Assembly (NCBI GenBank): GCA_017305555.1
Contig: JAFKKM010000015.1
Span: 1 to 64,000, forward strand
Direction of reading: 5' to 3'
Length of the DNA: 64,000 nucleotides
DNA from: Hyphomicrobiales bacterium
GTDB taxonomy: Bacteria; Pseudomonadota; Alphaproteobacteria; Rhizobiales; Xanthobacteraceae
Shown: in pieces, positions 36,139-44,688 of the stretch
Position numbering within the stretch: position 1 is the first letter of the stretch
Layout of the letters: the number at the start of each line of letters is the position of its first letter
The notes under the pieces: generated by a model
The model's input: only the letters and a program-made list of their open reading frames with translations
Database searches by the model: none
What the model was told of the DNA's origin: nothing
Program-made: the position numbers and the translations under genes

Positions 36139-36399
36139 TCAGGCGACCTTGAACTGCTTGCCGATCTCGACTTTCCAGACCGCCGGTCCCTTCTCCAGAT
36201 AGGTCCAGGAGAATTCGCGCGGATGCTCGGCCTCGAGTTGGTAGTAGAGCGGCTTGGGATCGTGATCGTTCACCAGAACGAACGAGTCGCCGGCCGCGAG
36301 TTCGCCGACAAGCTGGAAAATCTTGGCGTGGCGTTGCGCCGGAATAAGGCTGCGCACATCGATCTCGGTGACGTCGGTGTCTTCAGTTGTCTGACACAT
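36139..36399 (-). CDS. DUF2249 domain protein
   Basis: An 86-aa single-domain protein: TEIDVRSLIPAQRHAKIFQL, then ELAAGDSFVLVNDHDPKPLY, and WTYLEKGPAVWKVEIGK. AGGAG lies 6 bp before ATG 36399; the longer frame to 36981 is spurious. It is the first gene of the operon, about 85 bp downstream of the NsrR-like palindrome. In other bacteria this domain is often co-regulated with nitric-oxide detoxification genes. Confidence 0.88.
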   Translation of the reverse strand: MCQTTEDTDVTEIDVRSLIPAQRHAKIFQLVGELAAGDSFVLVNDHDPKPLYYQLEAEHPREFSWTYLEKGPAVWKVEIGKQFKVA

Positions 36400-36820
36400 G
36401 ATGGCTCCTGTCGCCCGTTGCGGGCTGTTGTCAGCATGGCTTGCGGTATTTCCGCCGCATGTGCAGGGAGTGTTGCTCCGCAAAGATATATTGTCAATAC
36501 ATCTTATTTCGAGACCCGATGCTCGCGGCATATAGACGACGACGGCCCGCCCTAAAGCACGCCGTTGGTTGTGGTTGGAATGTCGATTCCGGCGCCGCCT
36601 TACGATGCGTCTTTGACTGCACATTGGTTTGGTATCGTCGCCGTCAGCGCGGTGCAGGCTGGGCGTCGGTGAACGATCCGGACGGCAAGGTGTTATCGTC
36701 GTGGAGACGGGTGTGTCAGGCGGCAGTCGTCCGTCCGGTTCTGGCTTGACAGCCGCAGGCCGGCCCGCAAGTCTGATGACCCACGATCTCTGCTCCGCGA
36801 ACCTGAAAAGGGGACATCCG
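36400..36820. other. Divergent regulatory region between DUF2249 operon and phasin
   Basis: About 420 bp without a gene. It contains the NsrR-like palindrome at 36483-36505 near the minus-strand operon and, close to 36810, AAAAGGGG serving the phasin start. Frames here are shadows. Confidence 0.6.
36483..36505 (-). promoter_or_regulatory. NsrR-like operator
   Basis: On the minus strand the halves are AAGATGTATTG and CAATATATCTT around a central A: a 23-bp palindrome with one mismatched pair. It fits the NsrR consensus published for other proteobacteria (AAGATG at one end, CATCTT at the other, same 11-1-11 spacing). It lies 84 bp upstream of the DUF2249 start, in promoter range. Confidence 0.6.
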
Positions 36821-37252
36821 ATGACCGACGACAGCAAATCCAATGAAGGTGGTAAGGTGGGCGAGATGCCGCTGTTCGACTTCACCAAGATGCTCAGCCA
36901 GTTTCGCATTCCTGGTGTCGACTTCGCGGCGATCGTCGATCGCGAGCGAAAGAATATCGAAGCCCTCGCGGCGGCGAACAAGATCGCCTTCGAAGGCTGG
37001 CAGGCGTTGATCCGCCGTCAGTCCGAGATTCTGCAAGAAGCCATGAAACAGGCGGTGGCGGACGCCAGCCAGCAAGACGCCTTGCAGAAGCGGGCCGATC
37101 TCGCCAAGGAGCGGTTCGAGGGCGCGCTTAACAACATGCGTGAACTGGCCGAAATGGCAACCAGGTCGCAGAAGGATGCGTTCGACGTCGTGCGCAAGCG
37201 TGTCGAGGAGAATATGGAGAATTTCCGCAACTTCGGAAAGAAAAGCGACTAG
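36821..37252 (+). CDS. Phasin family protein
   Basis: A 143-aa helical protein of the phasin family that coats polyhydroxyalkanoate granules. NIEALAAANKIAFEGWQALI, RRQSEILQEAMKQAV and FEGALNNMRELAEMATRSQK are the usual blocks. AAAAGGGG upstream supports ATG 36821. Single gene; it converges on the liv operon, with a perfect bidirectional terminator between them. No PHA synthase is in the window. Confidence 0.92.
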   Translation: MTDDSKSNEGGKVGEMPLFDFTKMLSQFRIPGVDFAAIVDRERKNIEALAAANKIAFEGWQALIRRQSEILQEAMKQAVADASQQDALQKRADLAKERFEGALNNMRELAEMATRSQKDAFDVVRKRVEENMENFRNFGKKSD

Positions 37253-37275
37253 AGCACGATGATTGGATATTGAAC

Positions 37276-37357
37276 CGTCATTGTTAGCGAAGCGAAGCAA
37301 TTCAGCCCCTCTTTAAGAGGCGGGATTGCTTCGTTCCTCACGCTCCTCGCAATGACG
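37276..37357. repeat. Dispersed palindromic element, family C copy 3
   Basis: A shorter variant: CGTCATTGTTAGCGAAGCG and CTCGCAATGACGAG with GGGATTGCTTCG inside. It lies just after the phasin stop. Confidence 0.75.
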
Positions 37358-37360
37358 AGT

Positions 37361-37402
37361 GAAACAGAAAATGCCCGGATCACGTCCGGGCATTTTCGTT
37401 TC
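37361..37402. terminator. Bidirectional rho-independent terminator
   Basis: A 12-bp perfect stem AAAATGCCCGGA/TCCGGGCATTTT with loop TCACG, extended by GAAAC/GTTTC after a one-base bulge. U-tracts follow on both strands. It separates the convergent phasin and liv genes. Confidence 0.9.
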
Positions 37403-37423
37403 AGTAAAGCCATCTTGGGAGGA

Positions 37424-38119
37424 TTAGACCTCCAGCCAATCCTTCCGGATGGCTTCGTTGGCCTTGAGTTCGTCTGGCGTACCTTCAAAGACGATCTGCC
37501 CGTGGCCCATGACATAGAGCCGATGCGAGATCCGCAGCGCGATCGACAGTTTCTGCTCGACCAGAAGAATAGCGACGCCGGCCGCCGCGATCCGCGCGAT
37601 CAGGTCGCCGACCTGCTGCACGATGATGGGCGCCAGACCTTCGGTCGGCTCGTCGATCATGATCAGTTCGGGGTCGCCCATCAGCGTGCGGCAGGTCGTC
37701 AGCATCTGCTTTTCGCCGCCGGAGAGCACGCCCGCCGCAGTGTCCGCGCGCCGGGCGAGGTTGGGGAACATCTCCAGCATGTCGTCGAGTTTCCAGCGGC
37801 CGGGCTTGCGCGGGTTCTTGATGCCGAGCAGCAGGTTCTGGCGCACGGTAAGGCCGGGGAAGATGTCGCGATGCTCGGGCACATAGCCGAGGCCCAGATG
37901 GGCGATCTTGTAGCTGGGAAGGCCGGCGATGTCCTTGCCCTTGAAGCGAACGGTGCCGTGCGGGGTCACCTCGCCCATGATCGCCTTGACGGTGGTGGAG
38001 CGGCCGACGCCGTTGCGTCCGAGTAGACTCACCACTTCGCCGGCCTGGATGTTCATGTCCACGCCCTGAAGGATGTGGCTCTTGCCGTAGTAGGCGTGCA
38101 GATCCTTGACCTCGAGCAT
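37424..38119 (-). CDS. livF: Branched-chain amino acid-type ABC transporter ATPase LivF
   Basis: A 231-aa nucleotide-binding subunit of a liv/HAAT importer. The signature LSGGEKQM, Walker B LIMIDEPTEGLAP and the H-loop region (LLVEQ, Q in place of His as usual for LivF) are present. Walker A reads GRNGVGRST, so the invariant Lys is Arg. The start overlaps the livG stop (TGATG). It is the last gene of livK-H-M-G-F. Its paired subunit LivG has a normal Walker A. Confidence 0.93.
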   Translation of the reverse strand: MLEVKDLHAYYGKSHILQGVDMNIQAGEVVSLLGRNGVGRSTTVKAIMGEVTPHGTVRFKGKDIAGLPSYKIAHLGLGYVPEHRDIFPGLTVRQNLLLGIKNPRKPGRWKLDDMLEMFPNLARRADTAAGVLSGGEKQMLTTCRTLMGDPELIMIDEPTEGLAPIIVQQVGDLIARIAAAGVAILLVEQKLSIALRISHRLYVMGHGQIVFEGTPDELKANEAIRKDWLEV

Positions 38120-38868
38120 CAGTGCTCCTCCTCGCCAAGGTAGGCTTCCTTGACCTTCGGATTGCCGCGAATTTCCTCCGGCGTCCCCGAGGCGATGATA
38201 TTGCCATAGACCAGCACCGAAATGCGGTCCGCGAGGCCGAACACCACGCTCATGTCGTGCTCGACGATCACCAGCGTACGGCCTTCGGTCAGGCGACGGA
38301 TCAGCGCCACGGCGCGATCGGTCTCGGTGTTGCTCATGCCTGCGGTCGGTTCGTCCAGCATGATCACGTTGGCGCCGCCGGCGATGGTGATGCCGATTTC
38401 GAGTTCGCGCTGTTCGGCGTAGGTCAGCAAGCCGGCCGGCACGTCGCGCCGGTGGGTCAGGTGAATGTCTTCGAGAATTTCCGCCGTCCTGCGCCGCACC
38501 TCCGGCAGGTTGTCGACGTTCTTCCAGAAGGCATAGCGCTGCCCGGTGGCCCACAGCACGGCGCAGCGGATGTTTTCCCACACCGTCATCTTGGCGAAGA
38601 CGTTGGTGACCTGGAACGACCGCGACAGGCCGCGGCGATTGATCTCGAACGGCCGCAGGCCGGAAATCCGCTCGCCGTTGAGCGTGATATCGCCCGAGGT
38701 CGGCGCGATGTGGCCGCTAATGAGATTGAACGTCGTGGATTTGCCGGCGCCGTTCGGGCCGATGATCGCGTGACGCTCGCCCTTGGCTACCGTCAGGTTG
38801 AGATCCTGGATGATGCGGACGTTGCCGAACGCCTTTTCGACCGCGCGCATTTCGATGGCGTTTGTCAT
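38119..38868 (-). CDS. livG: Branched-chain amino acid-type ABC transporter ATPase LivG
   Basis: A 249-aa nucleotide-binding subunit. Walker A is GPNGAGKST, the signature is LTYAEQRELEIGI (a LivG-style variant of LSGGQ) and Walker B is VIMLDEPTAGMS with the H-loop VEHDM. The start overlaps the livM stop (ATGA) and the stop overlaps livF. It works as a heterodimer with LivF on the LivHM channel. Confidence 0.94.
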   Translation of the reverse strand: MTNAIEMRAVEKAFGNVRIIQDLNLTVAKGERHAIIGPNGAGKSTTFNLISGHIAPTSGDITLNGERISGLRPFEINRRGLSRSFQVTNVFAKMTVWENIRCAVLWATGQRYAFWKNVDNLPEVRRRTAEILEDIHLTHRRDVPAGLLTYAEQRELEIGITIAGGANVIMLDEPTAGMSNTETDRAVALIRRLTEGRTLVIVEHDMSVVFGLADRISVLVYGNIIASGTPEEIRGNPKVKEAYLGEEEH

Positions 38869-40169
38869 GCGTGATATCCTCGCTCGCGGGCCGCCGTCAT
38901 CGCGCGATCCCATGCGGCGGTGACGCCGCGCCAGGTCATGCGCGCGACGAAGAACCCGCCAATCGTCAGGACGGCTGCTGCCAGCCACGTCATCGGATTC
39001 GCAGCCTCGAACGGGATACGGAACAGACGTATCGTGCTGCTGGCGGCGTTGCCTTGCGAATAGGCCGCGAGAATTTCGATCGTGAGGATCACGCCGCAGG
39101 CGAACAGCAGTGTCGGCACGATCGCGATGAGATAGGCCGGAAGGATCATGGACAGGGTGCCGGCGCGAACGAGCGGCCGGTGCATCATCAACAGGCTGGC
39201 GAGGCCGCCGGGGGCGAACATCACGATGCCGATGAAGATGATGCCGAAGTAGAGCTGCCAGACCGTGGTGACGTCGGACAGTTCGAGTTGCAACATCGTC
39301 ACCACGATCGCACCCAGGATCGGCCCGAAGAAGTAGCTCACGCCGCCGATGAAGGTCGCGAACAGCACGACGCCGGATTGCACCGCGCCGAGATAGGCGG
39401 CATTGGCGATCTCGAAATTGATGGCCGCGAGCGCGCCCGCGATGCCGGCGAAGAACCCGGCGAAGCAGAACGACAGGTAGCGGATCACATGCGGATCGTA
39501 GCCGATGAACTGAACGCGCTCGGGGTTGTCGCGCACGGCGTTACACATCCGTCCCAGCGGCGTGCGGGTCAGGGCGTACATGGCGATGGCCGAGATGACG
39601 AGCCAGAACCCGATCAGATAATAGACTTGGATTTGCGGCCCGAAATTCCAGCCGAACAGCGCCGGCAGGTCGGTCCGGTTGGTGGTGATGCCGGCCTCGC
39701 CGCCGAAGAAGCTGCGCAGAATAAGGGACGACGATGCCACCAGTTCGCCGATGCCGAGCGAGATCATCGCAAACACCGTGCCGGCGCGCTGGGTCGAGAC
39801 CCAGCCGATGACGATGCCGAACATCAGGCCAGCGAAGCCGCCGATCAGGGGTACGAACGGCAGCGGCACCGGCAGGCCGTGTGCGGCGATGGCGTTCATG
39901 CCATGGACGGCGAGGAAACCGCCTAGGCCGTAATAGACGGCGTGACCGAAGGAGAGCAGTCCGGTCTGGCCCAGCAGAATATTGTATGACAGCGCGAAGA
40001 TGGCCGCGATGCCGATCAGGCTGAACGTGGTATGCGAGCCGCCCGACCTGAAGATCAGCGGCAGCAACACGACCGCCAGGATGAAAATGCCCCAGGCGGC
40101 ATAGAAGCCGATATTCCGCGCCGGCGTGGAGCCGGTCGGCGAGGGCGCGCTGGAGGTCAGCTCTGTCAT
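38865..40169 (-). CDS. livM: Branched-chain amino acid-type ABC transporter permease LivM
   Basis: A 434-aa inner-membrane permease, longer than the core LivM. ALSYNILLGQTGLLSFGHAV is the LivM signature, and RDNPERVQFIGYD is the cytoplasmic loop that meets the ATPase. About 100 extra C-terminal residues hold two more membrane helices (for example AYLIAIVPTLLFACGVILTI). Overlaps livH upstream and livG downstream by 4 bp (ATGA), showing tight coupling. Confidence 0.94.
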   Translation of the reverse strand: MTELTSSAPSPTGSTPARNIGFYAAWGIFILAVVLLPLIFRSGGSHTTFSLIGIAAIFALSYNILLGQTGLLSFGHAVYYGLGGFLAVHGMNAIAAHGLPVPLPFVPLIGGFAGLMFGIVIGWVSTQRAGTVFAMISLGIGELVASSSLILRSFFGGEAGITTNRTDLPALFGWNFGPQIQVYYLIGFWLVISAIAMYALTRTPLGRMCNAVRDNPERVQFIGYDPHVIRYLSFCFAGFFAGIAGALAAINFEIANAAYLGAVQSGVVLFATFIGGVSYFFGPILGAIVVTMLQLELSDVTTVWQLYFGIIFIGIVMFAPGGLASLLMMHRPLVRAGTLSMILPAYLIAIVPTLLFACGVILTIEILAAYSQGNAASSTIRLFRIPFEAANPMTWLAAAVLTIGGFFVARMTWRGVTAAWDRAMTAARERGYHA

Positions 40170-41113
40170 GTTTCGCGAGTCCCCATCAGGCCCATCGGGC
40201 GAACGATCAGCACCAGGACCAGCAGCACATAAGGCAGGATCGGCGCGATCTGAGCGATAGTCACGTTCCAGACGTCAGTGAGCAGCGAGGCGCCGGTGCT
40301 GGGATCGAGCGGCCCGAACACGCTGGCGAGCGAGCCGTTCATCGACACCGCGAAGGTCTGGAGCAGGCCGATCAGCAGCGAAGCGAAGAAGGCGCCGGGC
40401 AGCGAGCCGAGGCCGCCGACGACGATGACCACGAACAGGATCGGGCCCAGCAGGGCGGCCATATCGGACTGGGTCACCAGCGCCGGGCCGGCGATGACGC
40501 CCGCGACAGCCGCCAGCGCCGTGCCGACGCCGAACACCAGCATGAAGACGCGTCCGACGTTGTGTCCGAGATGGGCGACCATGCTGGGATGTGTCAACGC
40601 CGCTTGCACGATCAGGCCGACGCGGGTGCGCTTGAGAACGACCAGCAGCGCGATGAAGATCACCACCGACACCAGCAGCATGAACATCTTGTAGGCGGGA
40701 TAGTTGGTCGAGAAGATCGTGAATGCAGGGAAGTCGAGCAGCTCAGGGACGCGATAGTCCATCGGCAGCTTGCCCCAGATCATCTGCACCACCTGTTCGA
40801 TCGCGAACGCGAGACCGAAGGTGAGCAGCAATTCGGCGACGTGGCCGTGCTTGTGGGTCTGGCGCAGGCCGTAACGCTCGACCGCCATGCCGACAGCGCC
40901 GACCAGCAGAGGCGCGAGGATCAGGGCCGGCCAGAAGCCGATCCATCGGGTCAGCTGATAGCCAAAAAACGCGCCAAGCATGTAAAAGCTGGCATGGGCG
41001 AAATTCAGCACGCCCATCATGCTGAAAATCACTGTGAGCCCGCTCGACAGCAGGAACAGCAACATGCCGAACAGCACGCCGTTCAGAGTGGAAATTACGA
41101 TCAGCTCGAGCAC
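40166..41113 (-). CDS. livH: Branched-chain amino acid-type ABC transporter permease LivH
   Basis: A 315-aa permease with about eight membrane helices. GLTVIFSMMGVLNFAHASFY is the family signature, and VRVGLIVQAALTHPSMVAHL-type loop residues (RVGLIVQAALTHPSMVAHLG) follow. ATGA overlap with livM. It pairs with LivM to form the channel. The 206-bp gap to livK contains a small hairpin, so binding protein and permease levels may differ. Confidence 0.94.
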   Translation of the reverse strand: MLELIVISTLNGVLFGMLLFLLSSGLTVIFSMMGVLNFAHASFYMLGAFFGYQLTRWIGFWPALILAPLLVGAVGMAVERYGLRQTHKHGHVAELLLTFGLAFAIEQVVQMIWGKLPMDYRVPELLDFPAFTIFSTNYPAYKMFMLLVSVVIFIALLVVLKRTRVGLIVQAALTHPSMVAHLGHNVGRVFMLVFGVGTALAAVAGVIAGPALVTQSDMAALLGPILFVVIVVGGLGSLPGAFFASLLIGLLQTFAVSMNGSLASVFGPLDPSTGASLLTDVWNVTIAQIAPILPYVLLVLVLIVRPMGLMGTRET

Positions 41114-41302
41114 GGGACAACCACCGGGTTGGAGTTAGAGATCGTGCGTGGTGACGCGGAGACGATCACGAGCCTGCGACAACTGAGCGTGCAACAACGG
41201 CAACGGTCGGCTTCCGCGTTCGAGGGGACGTGCCAGCCCGGCAAGGTGTTTGTCGGGCTGGGTGTCTCGACCCTTCCGCGCCTCTGGATAGAAGCGCGAA
41301 AG

Positions 41303-41335
41303 GATGAAGATGCGTTCGATCAAGGACGCTTCATC
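41303..41335 (-). terminator. Hairpin across the livK stop codon
   Basis: GATGAAG and CTTCATC pair, with a 3-nt bulge and a further CGT/ACG pair. The structure includes the TGA stop at 41320. It may attenuate read-through from livK into livHMGF or protect the livK mRNA end. Weak U-tract. Confidence 0.35.
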
Positions 41336-42564
41336 TTGCAGGTGGTCGGCAGGGTGGCCTGCGCGGTGTCGACCTTGGCGACTTCCTTCCAGCCCCAGCC
41401 GGTGCCTTCCTCATCGAACGGCTCCTTGTCGGTGAGGCTGCCGAACGACGAAATGTAGATCGGCTGAAGGAACTGGTGATCCTCCTTGCGCATCACGCCC
41501 TTGCCGCCATCGAGGACGTCGAACTCCAGGCCTTCGAGCGCCGCGGCGACCTTGACCGGATCGAGTGACTTCGCCTTCTCGGCCGCAGCCTTGAACATGC
41601 GCATCTCGTTCACCGCGCGGGGATACCAGAGCGACATATGAACCTTGGCGCGGAAGGTCTTTTCGAACTCGACCGACGGCTTGTAGCCGGCGTTCGGGAT
41701 GCCTTCGTTGATCTGGAACACCTGATGATCCAGACCGGTCTGCTTGATCGCGGTCGGGCCGCCGGCGCCGCCGGCATAGTAGGTGTACCAGTTGACCTTG
41801 AGGCCGGCGTCAGCCGCGGCCTTCAGCAGCAGCGCGATATCCTGGCCCCAGTTGCCGGTGACGACGGAATCCGCACCCGATGCCTTGATCTTGGCGATGT
41901 AGGGCGCGAAGTCGGTGATCTTCAGCAGCGGATGCAGTTCGTCGCCGACGATCTGGACGTCGGGGCGCTTGGCCGCCAGCATCTTGCGGGCTTCGGTGCG
42001 AACCGACTGGCCGAACGAATAGTCCTGATTGATCAGGTAGACTTTCTTGATCGTAGGAACGCCCTTCATGTAGTTGGTGAGCGCTTCCATCTTGATGTCG
42101 GAGTTCGCATCCCAGCGGAAATGCCAGTAGTTGCACTTCTCGTTGGTCAGGATCGGGTCGACCGCGGCATAGTTGAAATACAGCATTTCCTTGCCGGGGT
42201 TGCGGGAGTTGTGCTTGGCCACGAAATCCGACAGCGCGGCGGCGACGGCCGAACCGTTACCCTGGGTGATGTAGTGAATGCCGGCGTCAACGGCCTTCTG
42301 GGCCTGAATCAAGCTTTCCTGCGGGTTGGTCTTGTTGTCCAGCGGGACGATCTCGACTTTCTGGCCGAGGATGCCGCCTTCCGCGTTGATTTGGTCAGCG
42401 AGATACTGGAAAGTTTTCAGGCCGCCTTCGCCAACACTGGCGCCGCCGCCGGAGAGCGGATCGATGTAGCCGATCTTCACGGTGTCCGCCGCGCTTGCGG
42501 GGGTGCCGAAGACCGGCAAGGCCAACACTGGCAAGGCCAGCGCGGCAAGCATCAATTTACGCAT
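41320..42564 (-). CDS. livK: Branched-chain amino acid-type ABC transporter binding protein LivK
   Basis: A 414-aa periplasmic binding protein. The signal peptide ends GTPASAADT; TVKIGYIDPLSGGGASVGEG opens the mature fold. GGGAG lies six bases before ATG 42564, and the longer frame to 42660 is not needed. It heads the liv operon and differs from the orphan binding protein at 20582. Related proteins in this group bind aromatic or dicarboxylic acids as well as amino acids; the nearby acyl-CoA ligase suggests an organic acid. Confidence 0.93.
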   Translation of the reverse strand: MRKLMLAALALPVLALPVFGTPASAADTVKIGYIDPLSGGGASVGEGGLKTFQYLADQINAEGGILGQKVEIVPLDNKTNPQESLIQAQKAVDAGIHYITQGNGSAVAAALSDFVAKHNSRNPGKEMLYFNYAAVDPILTNEKCNYWHFRWDANSDIKMEALTNYMKGVPTIKKVYLINQDYSFGQSVRTEARKMLAAKRPDVQIVGDELHPLLKITDFAPYIAKIKASGADSVVTGNWGQDIALLLKAAADAGLKVNWYTYYAGGAGGPTAIKQTGLDHQVFQINEGIPNAGYKPSVEFEKTFRAKVHMSLWYPRAVNEMRMFKAAAEKAKSLDPVKVAAALEGLEFDVLDGGKGVMRKEDHQFLQPIYISSFGSLTDKEPFDEEGTGWGWKEVAKVDTAQATLPTTCKMKRP

Positions 42565-42930
42565 ATTATTCTCCCTTAGGTGATCGTTTCTGGTCGAAGG
42601 CCGAAAATGCCATTCGCGCGCGAAAGAGTAAATGACTTCGTGCGTCAACTTGTGCGGCAAGTGTTCGCGTGCGCGATTTTCGGAGGATTGCAGTTAATGC
42701 GACCGGTGTCGACGTGTGAGATATCGACGTGAAGAGCCATACTCGCGGCGCGACCGCACGGGAAGCCTGTCGCGGCGCGTGATCGAGCGATGTCCGACTG
42801 CTGGCGGCGAGCTGTTGAGATCGCGAAGTTTCGATGATGAAGTTTGAATTCATGGAATTCTGACTCGTGGAATTCATCTGTATAAAACCGCGAACAACAC
42901 TCCCTCCGCCTTCATTGCCGGCAGCCTCGG
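42565..42930. promoter_or_regulatory. livK upstream region with repeated GAATTC operator-like sites
   Basis: About 366 bp without a gene. GAATTC occurs three times in 30 bp (42846, 42855, 42870). TTGAATTCATGG at 42845 and TGGAATTCATCT at 42868 are direct repeats two helical turns apart. TATAAAA follows. This looks like a regulator-binding region for livK or for the end of the ligase transcript. Confidence 0.4.
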
Positions 42931-44688
42931 TCAGGCTGCTCCCTTCACCGAAGCGGCCTTGCGTTCTTCCTCGTCGTAAAGCTCCTTCTTGGAAAGTTTG
43001 CCCACCGCTGTTTTCGGCAGCTCGGGCCGGATATCCATGGCGCCGATCATCTCGTGCTTTCCGAGCTTGTCCTTAAGGAAAGCCTTCAATTCATCGAGCG
43101 TGAAGGCTGTGGCGCCGTTCTTCAACTTGATGAAGGCCTTCGGGGACTGGCCGCGATAGTCATCGCGAACGCCGATGACGCTGACTTCCTCGACCGAGGG
43201 ATGCTGATAGATCGCTTCCTCGATGGTGCGCGGATAGACGTTGAAGCCGCCGCACAGCAGCATGTCCTTGGTGCGGTCGACGATATAGACATAGCCGTCG
43301 GCATCCATGTAGCCGACGTCGCCGGTGCGCATGAAGCCGTCCTCCGTCATGATGGCGGCGGTGGCGTCGGCACGCTTCCAGTACCCCTTCATGACGTTGG
43401 CGCCGCGAATGCACAATTCGCCGCGTTCGCCGAGCGGCACGTAAGTTTTGTGGTCGTCGACGTTGAGGAACTTGATGGTGATGCCGGGGCTCGGCACGCC
43501 GCACGAACCGGGGCGTGGTGTGTTCACGGTCGGCGTGAAGGTGCCGGTGGGCGAGGTTTCGGTCATGCCCCAGCCTTCCGCCAGATTGCAGCCTGTCAGC
43601 TTTTCGAAGTTCTGCTGCACTTCGAGCGGCAGCGGTGCGCCGCCCGAATTGCACCACTTCAGGGAACTGAGGTCGGCCGTCGCGGATGCCGGATGATTGA
43701 TCACGGCGACGAACATCGTGGGAACGCCGGGGAATGCGGTGATTTTCTTTTCCGATAGATCCCTGACGATCGCGTCGGCGTCGAACCGGGTGTGCAGCAC
43801 AAGCTCCGCGCCGATCCGGATTCCGAGCAGCATGTTGACGGTGAGCGCATAGATGTGGAACGGCGGCAGCACGGCGAGAACGCGCTCCTTGCCGAGCTCC
43901 AGCACCGGCGGATCGGTGCGGGTGGTTTCAAGGCACTGATGCGTCGCGGCGGACAGGTTGGCGTGGGTCAGCATCGCGCCTTTCGGCAGACCGGTCGTGC
44001 CGCCGGTGTATTGCAGAACGGCAATGGCATCAGTCAGATCGGCGATCGGATAGCTGCGATAGATGCCGTCGTTGTCGAGCAGCGCCTGGAAGGTGAGGTG
44101 CTTGTCGTCGGCCGGAACATCGACCACCTGCTTGGCTGCGCGCATCTGCGCGGCCACCGCTTCCGGTTGACCCGTCATCTCGGCGATGTTGCCGACGATC
44201 AGCTTCTTCAGCCGGGTATGGCCGAGCAAACGCCCCATCTGCGGATAGAGCGTAGGGAGATCGAGGGTGACCAGGAAGTCGGTTTCGCTGTCGTCGATCT
44301 TGTGTTCGAGAACCTTCTCGGCATCGAGCGGCGAATAATTGACCAGCGTTCCGCCGGCTTTCAGAACGCCGAACAGGCTGATGAGATAATGCGGTGTGTT
44401 CGCAAGATAAAGGCCGACATGGACGCCGGGTTTCACGCCGAGTTTCTGGAAGCCGAGAGCGGCGCGGTTGGCCAGGTCATTGAGTTCGCGATAGGTGATC
44501 TTGCGACCCATGAAGTCGACGGCCGAATTGTTGGGCCAGGTCTCCGCGGCGTCTTCGAGAATTTGCTGAACGGGCAGCAAGGGAATGTCCGCATCCCATC
44601 TCACGCCGGGCGGATAGGATTTGATCCAAGGCTGATCGACCAAGGGCTGATCAATCGAAGCCTGTTTAACCCGAGGCTGCTCGCTCAT
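42931..44688 (-). CDS. Acyl-CoA ligase (long-chain / dicarboxylate type)
   Basis: A 585-aa AMP-forming acyl-CoA synthetase. The AMP-binding signature is YTGGTTGLPKGAMLTH, then GWGMTETSPTG and GYVYIVDRTKDMLLCGGFNV; the catalytic Lys lies in LPKTAVGKLSKKEL. The group resembles Rhodopseudomonas PimA-like dicarboxylate and fatty acid CoA ligases. GGAGG precedes ATG 44688; GTG 44700 is an alternative. Lying directly upstream of the liv operon on the same strand, it may activate the imported acid. The substrate is not proven. Confidence 0.9.
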   Translation of the reverse strand: MSEQPRVKQASIDQPLVDQPWIKSYPPGVRWDADIPLLPVQQILEDAAETWPNNSAVDFMGRKITYRELNDLANRAALGFQKLGVKPGVHVGLYLANTPHYLISLFGVLKAGGTLVNYSPLDAEKVLEHKIDDSETDFLVTLDLPTLYPQMGRLLGHTRLKKLIVGNIAEMTGQPEAVAAQMRAAKQVVDVPADDKHLTFQALLDNDGIYRSYPIADLTDAIAVLQYTGGTTGLPKGAMLTHANLSAATHQCLETTRTDPPVLELGKERVLAVLPPFHIYALTVNMLLGIRIGAELVLHTRFDADAIVRDLSEKKITAFPGVPTMFVAVINHPASATADLSSLKWCNSGGAPLPLEVQQNFEKLTGCNLAEGWGMTETSPTGTFTPTVNTPRPGSCGVPSPGITIKFLNVDDHKTYVPLGERGELCIRGANVMKGYWKRADATAAIMTEDGFMRTGDVGYMDADGYVYIVDRTKDMLLCGGFNVYPRTIEEAIYQHPSVEEVSVIGVRDDYRGQSPKAFIKLKNGATAFTLDELKAFLKDKLGKHEMIGAMDIRPELPKTAVGKLSKKELYDEEERKAASVKGAA

